Below are positions 5,285 through 5,717 of a DNA stretch of 5,717 nucleotides, piece after piece. Position 1 is the first letter of the stretch; each line of letters begins with the position of its first letter. Source of the stretch: Chloroflexota bacterium (GTDB lineage Bacteria; Chloroflexota; Dehalococcoidia; Dehalococcoidales; JAUYDJ01). Under the pieces are notes generated by a model, which worked only from the letters and a program-made list of their open reading frames with translations, ran no database searches and had not been told where the DNA came from. The DNA lies in NCBI GenBank assembly GCA_030690025.1, contig JAUYDJ010000004.1, forward strand, positions 1-5,717, given 5' to 3'. A program made the translations under genes and the position numbers.

Positions 5285-5717
5285 TGACAAAGCTCGTGAT
5301 TGGTTCCCGGGGCAGCAAACTGGCCCTCATCCAGACCGAATCAGTGGCTGCCAAGCTGAGAGAGCTTGAGACCCGCCTTGAGGTAAGCATCAGCAAAATA
5401 GTCACCGCCGGCGACCGTGACCGCCACACCCAGCTTGATTCCATCGGGGTCGATGTATTCGTCAAGGAACTGGAAGAAGCCCTCCTCGATGGCCGGATTG
5501 ACCTGGCGGTGCACAGTCTCAAAGATGTGCCTACCGATATTCCCCCGGGCCTGTGCCTGCTGGCGGTAACCGGGCGGCTTGACCCCCGGGATGCCCTGGT
5601 GGCAAGAGCCGGACTTGATACGCTGGCGCCCGGTTCCCGGATTGGTACCGGCAGCCTGCGGCGTAGCGTGCAGTTGGCCCGTTACCGCCCGGACCTGGAG
5701 TCATGCGGCATAAGGGG
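5281..5717 (+). CDS. hemC: HemC, hydroxymethylbilane synthase (5' part, cut by window end)
   Basis: The first 145 residues of porphobilinogen deaminase, which joins four porphobilinogens into hydroxymethylbilane. A full protein is about 300 residues, so roughly half is present and the frame is open to the window edge. Visible motifs are LVIGSRGSKLALIQTESV at the N-terminus, VFVKELEEALLDGRIDLAVH, then HSLKDVPTDIPPGL at 78-91 with the catalytic Asp at 82, and GTGSLRRSVQLARYRPDLE with the substrate-binding SLRR at 125-128. The dipyrromethane-cofactor cysteine lies beyond the window. The usual G-G-K-G-[LV]-F before VKELE is I-G-V-D-V-F (55-60), about one residue shorter. Start: GGAGG (5269-5273) is seven bases before GTG 5281 and ten before ATG 5284. 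I chose GTG because it keeps the spacing seen at the other starts, but ATG 5284 is equally possible. Confidence 0.95.
   Translation, partial: MMTKLVIGSRGSKLALIQTESVAAKLRELETRLEVSISKIVTAGDRDRHTQLDSIGVDVFVKELEEALLDGRIDLAVHSLKDVPTDIPPGLCLLAVTGRLDPRDALVARAGLDTLAPGSRIGTGSLRRSVQLARYRPDLESCGIR

Larger units (their letters stand above)
110..5717 (+). other. probable single ahb-hem operon
   Basis: Six genes in a row on one strand: ahbC, ahbD, ahbAB, precorrin-2 dehydrogenase, hemA, hemC. The junctions are overlaps of 4, 23, 11 and 4 bases, plus one 14-base gap between ahbAB and the dehydrogenase gene. Each start has a purine-rich Shine-Dalgarno site six to eight bases upstream, mostly inside the preceding gene. 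I found no intergenic space for a promoter, hairpin terminator, tRNA or riboswitch. This supports co-transcription and coupled translation. The operon probably extends beyond both window edges. Confidence 0.8.

Noticed and set aside
1..5717. RNA genes, CRISPR arrays, insertion sequences, riboswitches, terminators
   Set aside because: Nearly every base is in a well-supported coding frame, and the only gap is 14 bases. I saw no repeat array, transposase, terminal inverted repeats or hairpin followed by a T run.

Overview
The window is a tightly packed, single-strand block of tetrapyrrole genes, all on the + strand. It encodes the oxygen-independent, siroheme-dependent (Ahb) route to heme together with early porphyrin genes. 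The GC-rich codon use, frequent GTG starts, strong purine-rich Shine-Dalgarno sites and two 4Fe-4S radical SAM enzymes point to an anaerobic bacterium. The HemA and HemC sequence style and the gene order make me lean towards Chloroflexota (Dehalococcoidia-like), but that placement is an impression from memory, not a search result.

Layout: bases 1-138 hold the 3' end of an unrecognised upstream ORF that overlaps the next gene. Then come ahbC (110-1261, radical SAM/SPASM 12,18-didecarboxysiroheme deacetylase), ahbD (1258-2388, radical SAM/SPASM heme b synthase) and a fused ahbA-ahbB gene (2366-3355, siroheme decarboxylase with both Lrp/AsnC-like halves in one chain). These are followed by a Met8/CysG-N type precorrin-2 dehydrogenase (3370-4035), hemA (4025-5284, glutamyl-tRNA reductase) and the 5' half of hemC (5281 to the window end, hydroxymethylbilane synthase). 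Gene ends overlap or sit within 14 bases of each other, there is no room for an internal promoter or terminator, and no non-coding stretch exceeds 20 bases, so this looks like one translationally coupled operon.

How the genes work together: HemA makes glutamate-1-semialdehyde from glutamyl-tRNA, and HemC makes hydroxymethylbilane from porphobilinogen. The dehydrogenase oxidises precorrin-2 to sirohydrochlorin and may insert iron to give siroheme. AhbAB removes two acetate carboxylates from siroheme, AhbC removes the remaining acetate chains to give Fe-coproporphyrin III, and AhbD decarboxylates two propionates to vinyls to give heme b. Missing from the window, and probably nearby, are hemL, hemB, hemD and the uroporphyrinogen-III methyltransferase (cobA/sirA).

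The pathway itself is known. The points worth a second look are the AhbA-AhbB fusion, local motif departures in AhbD, HemC and HemA, and two GTG starts that each follow an out-of-frame ATG abutting the Shine-Dalgarno site.
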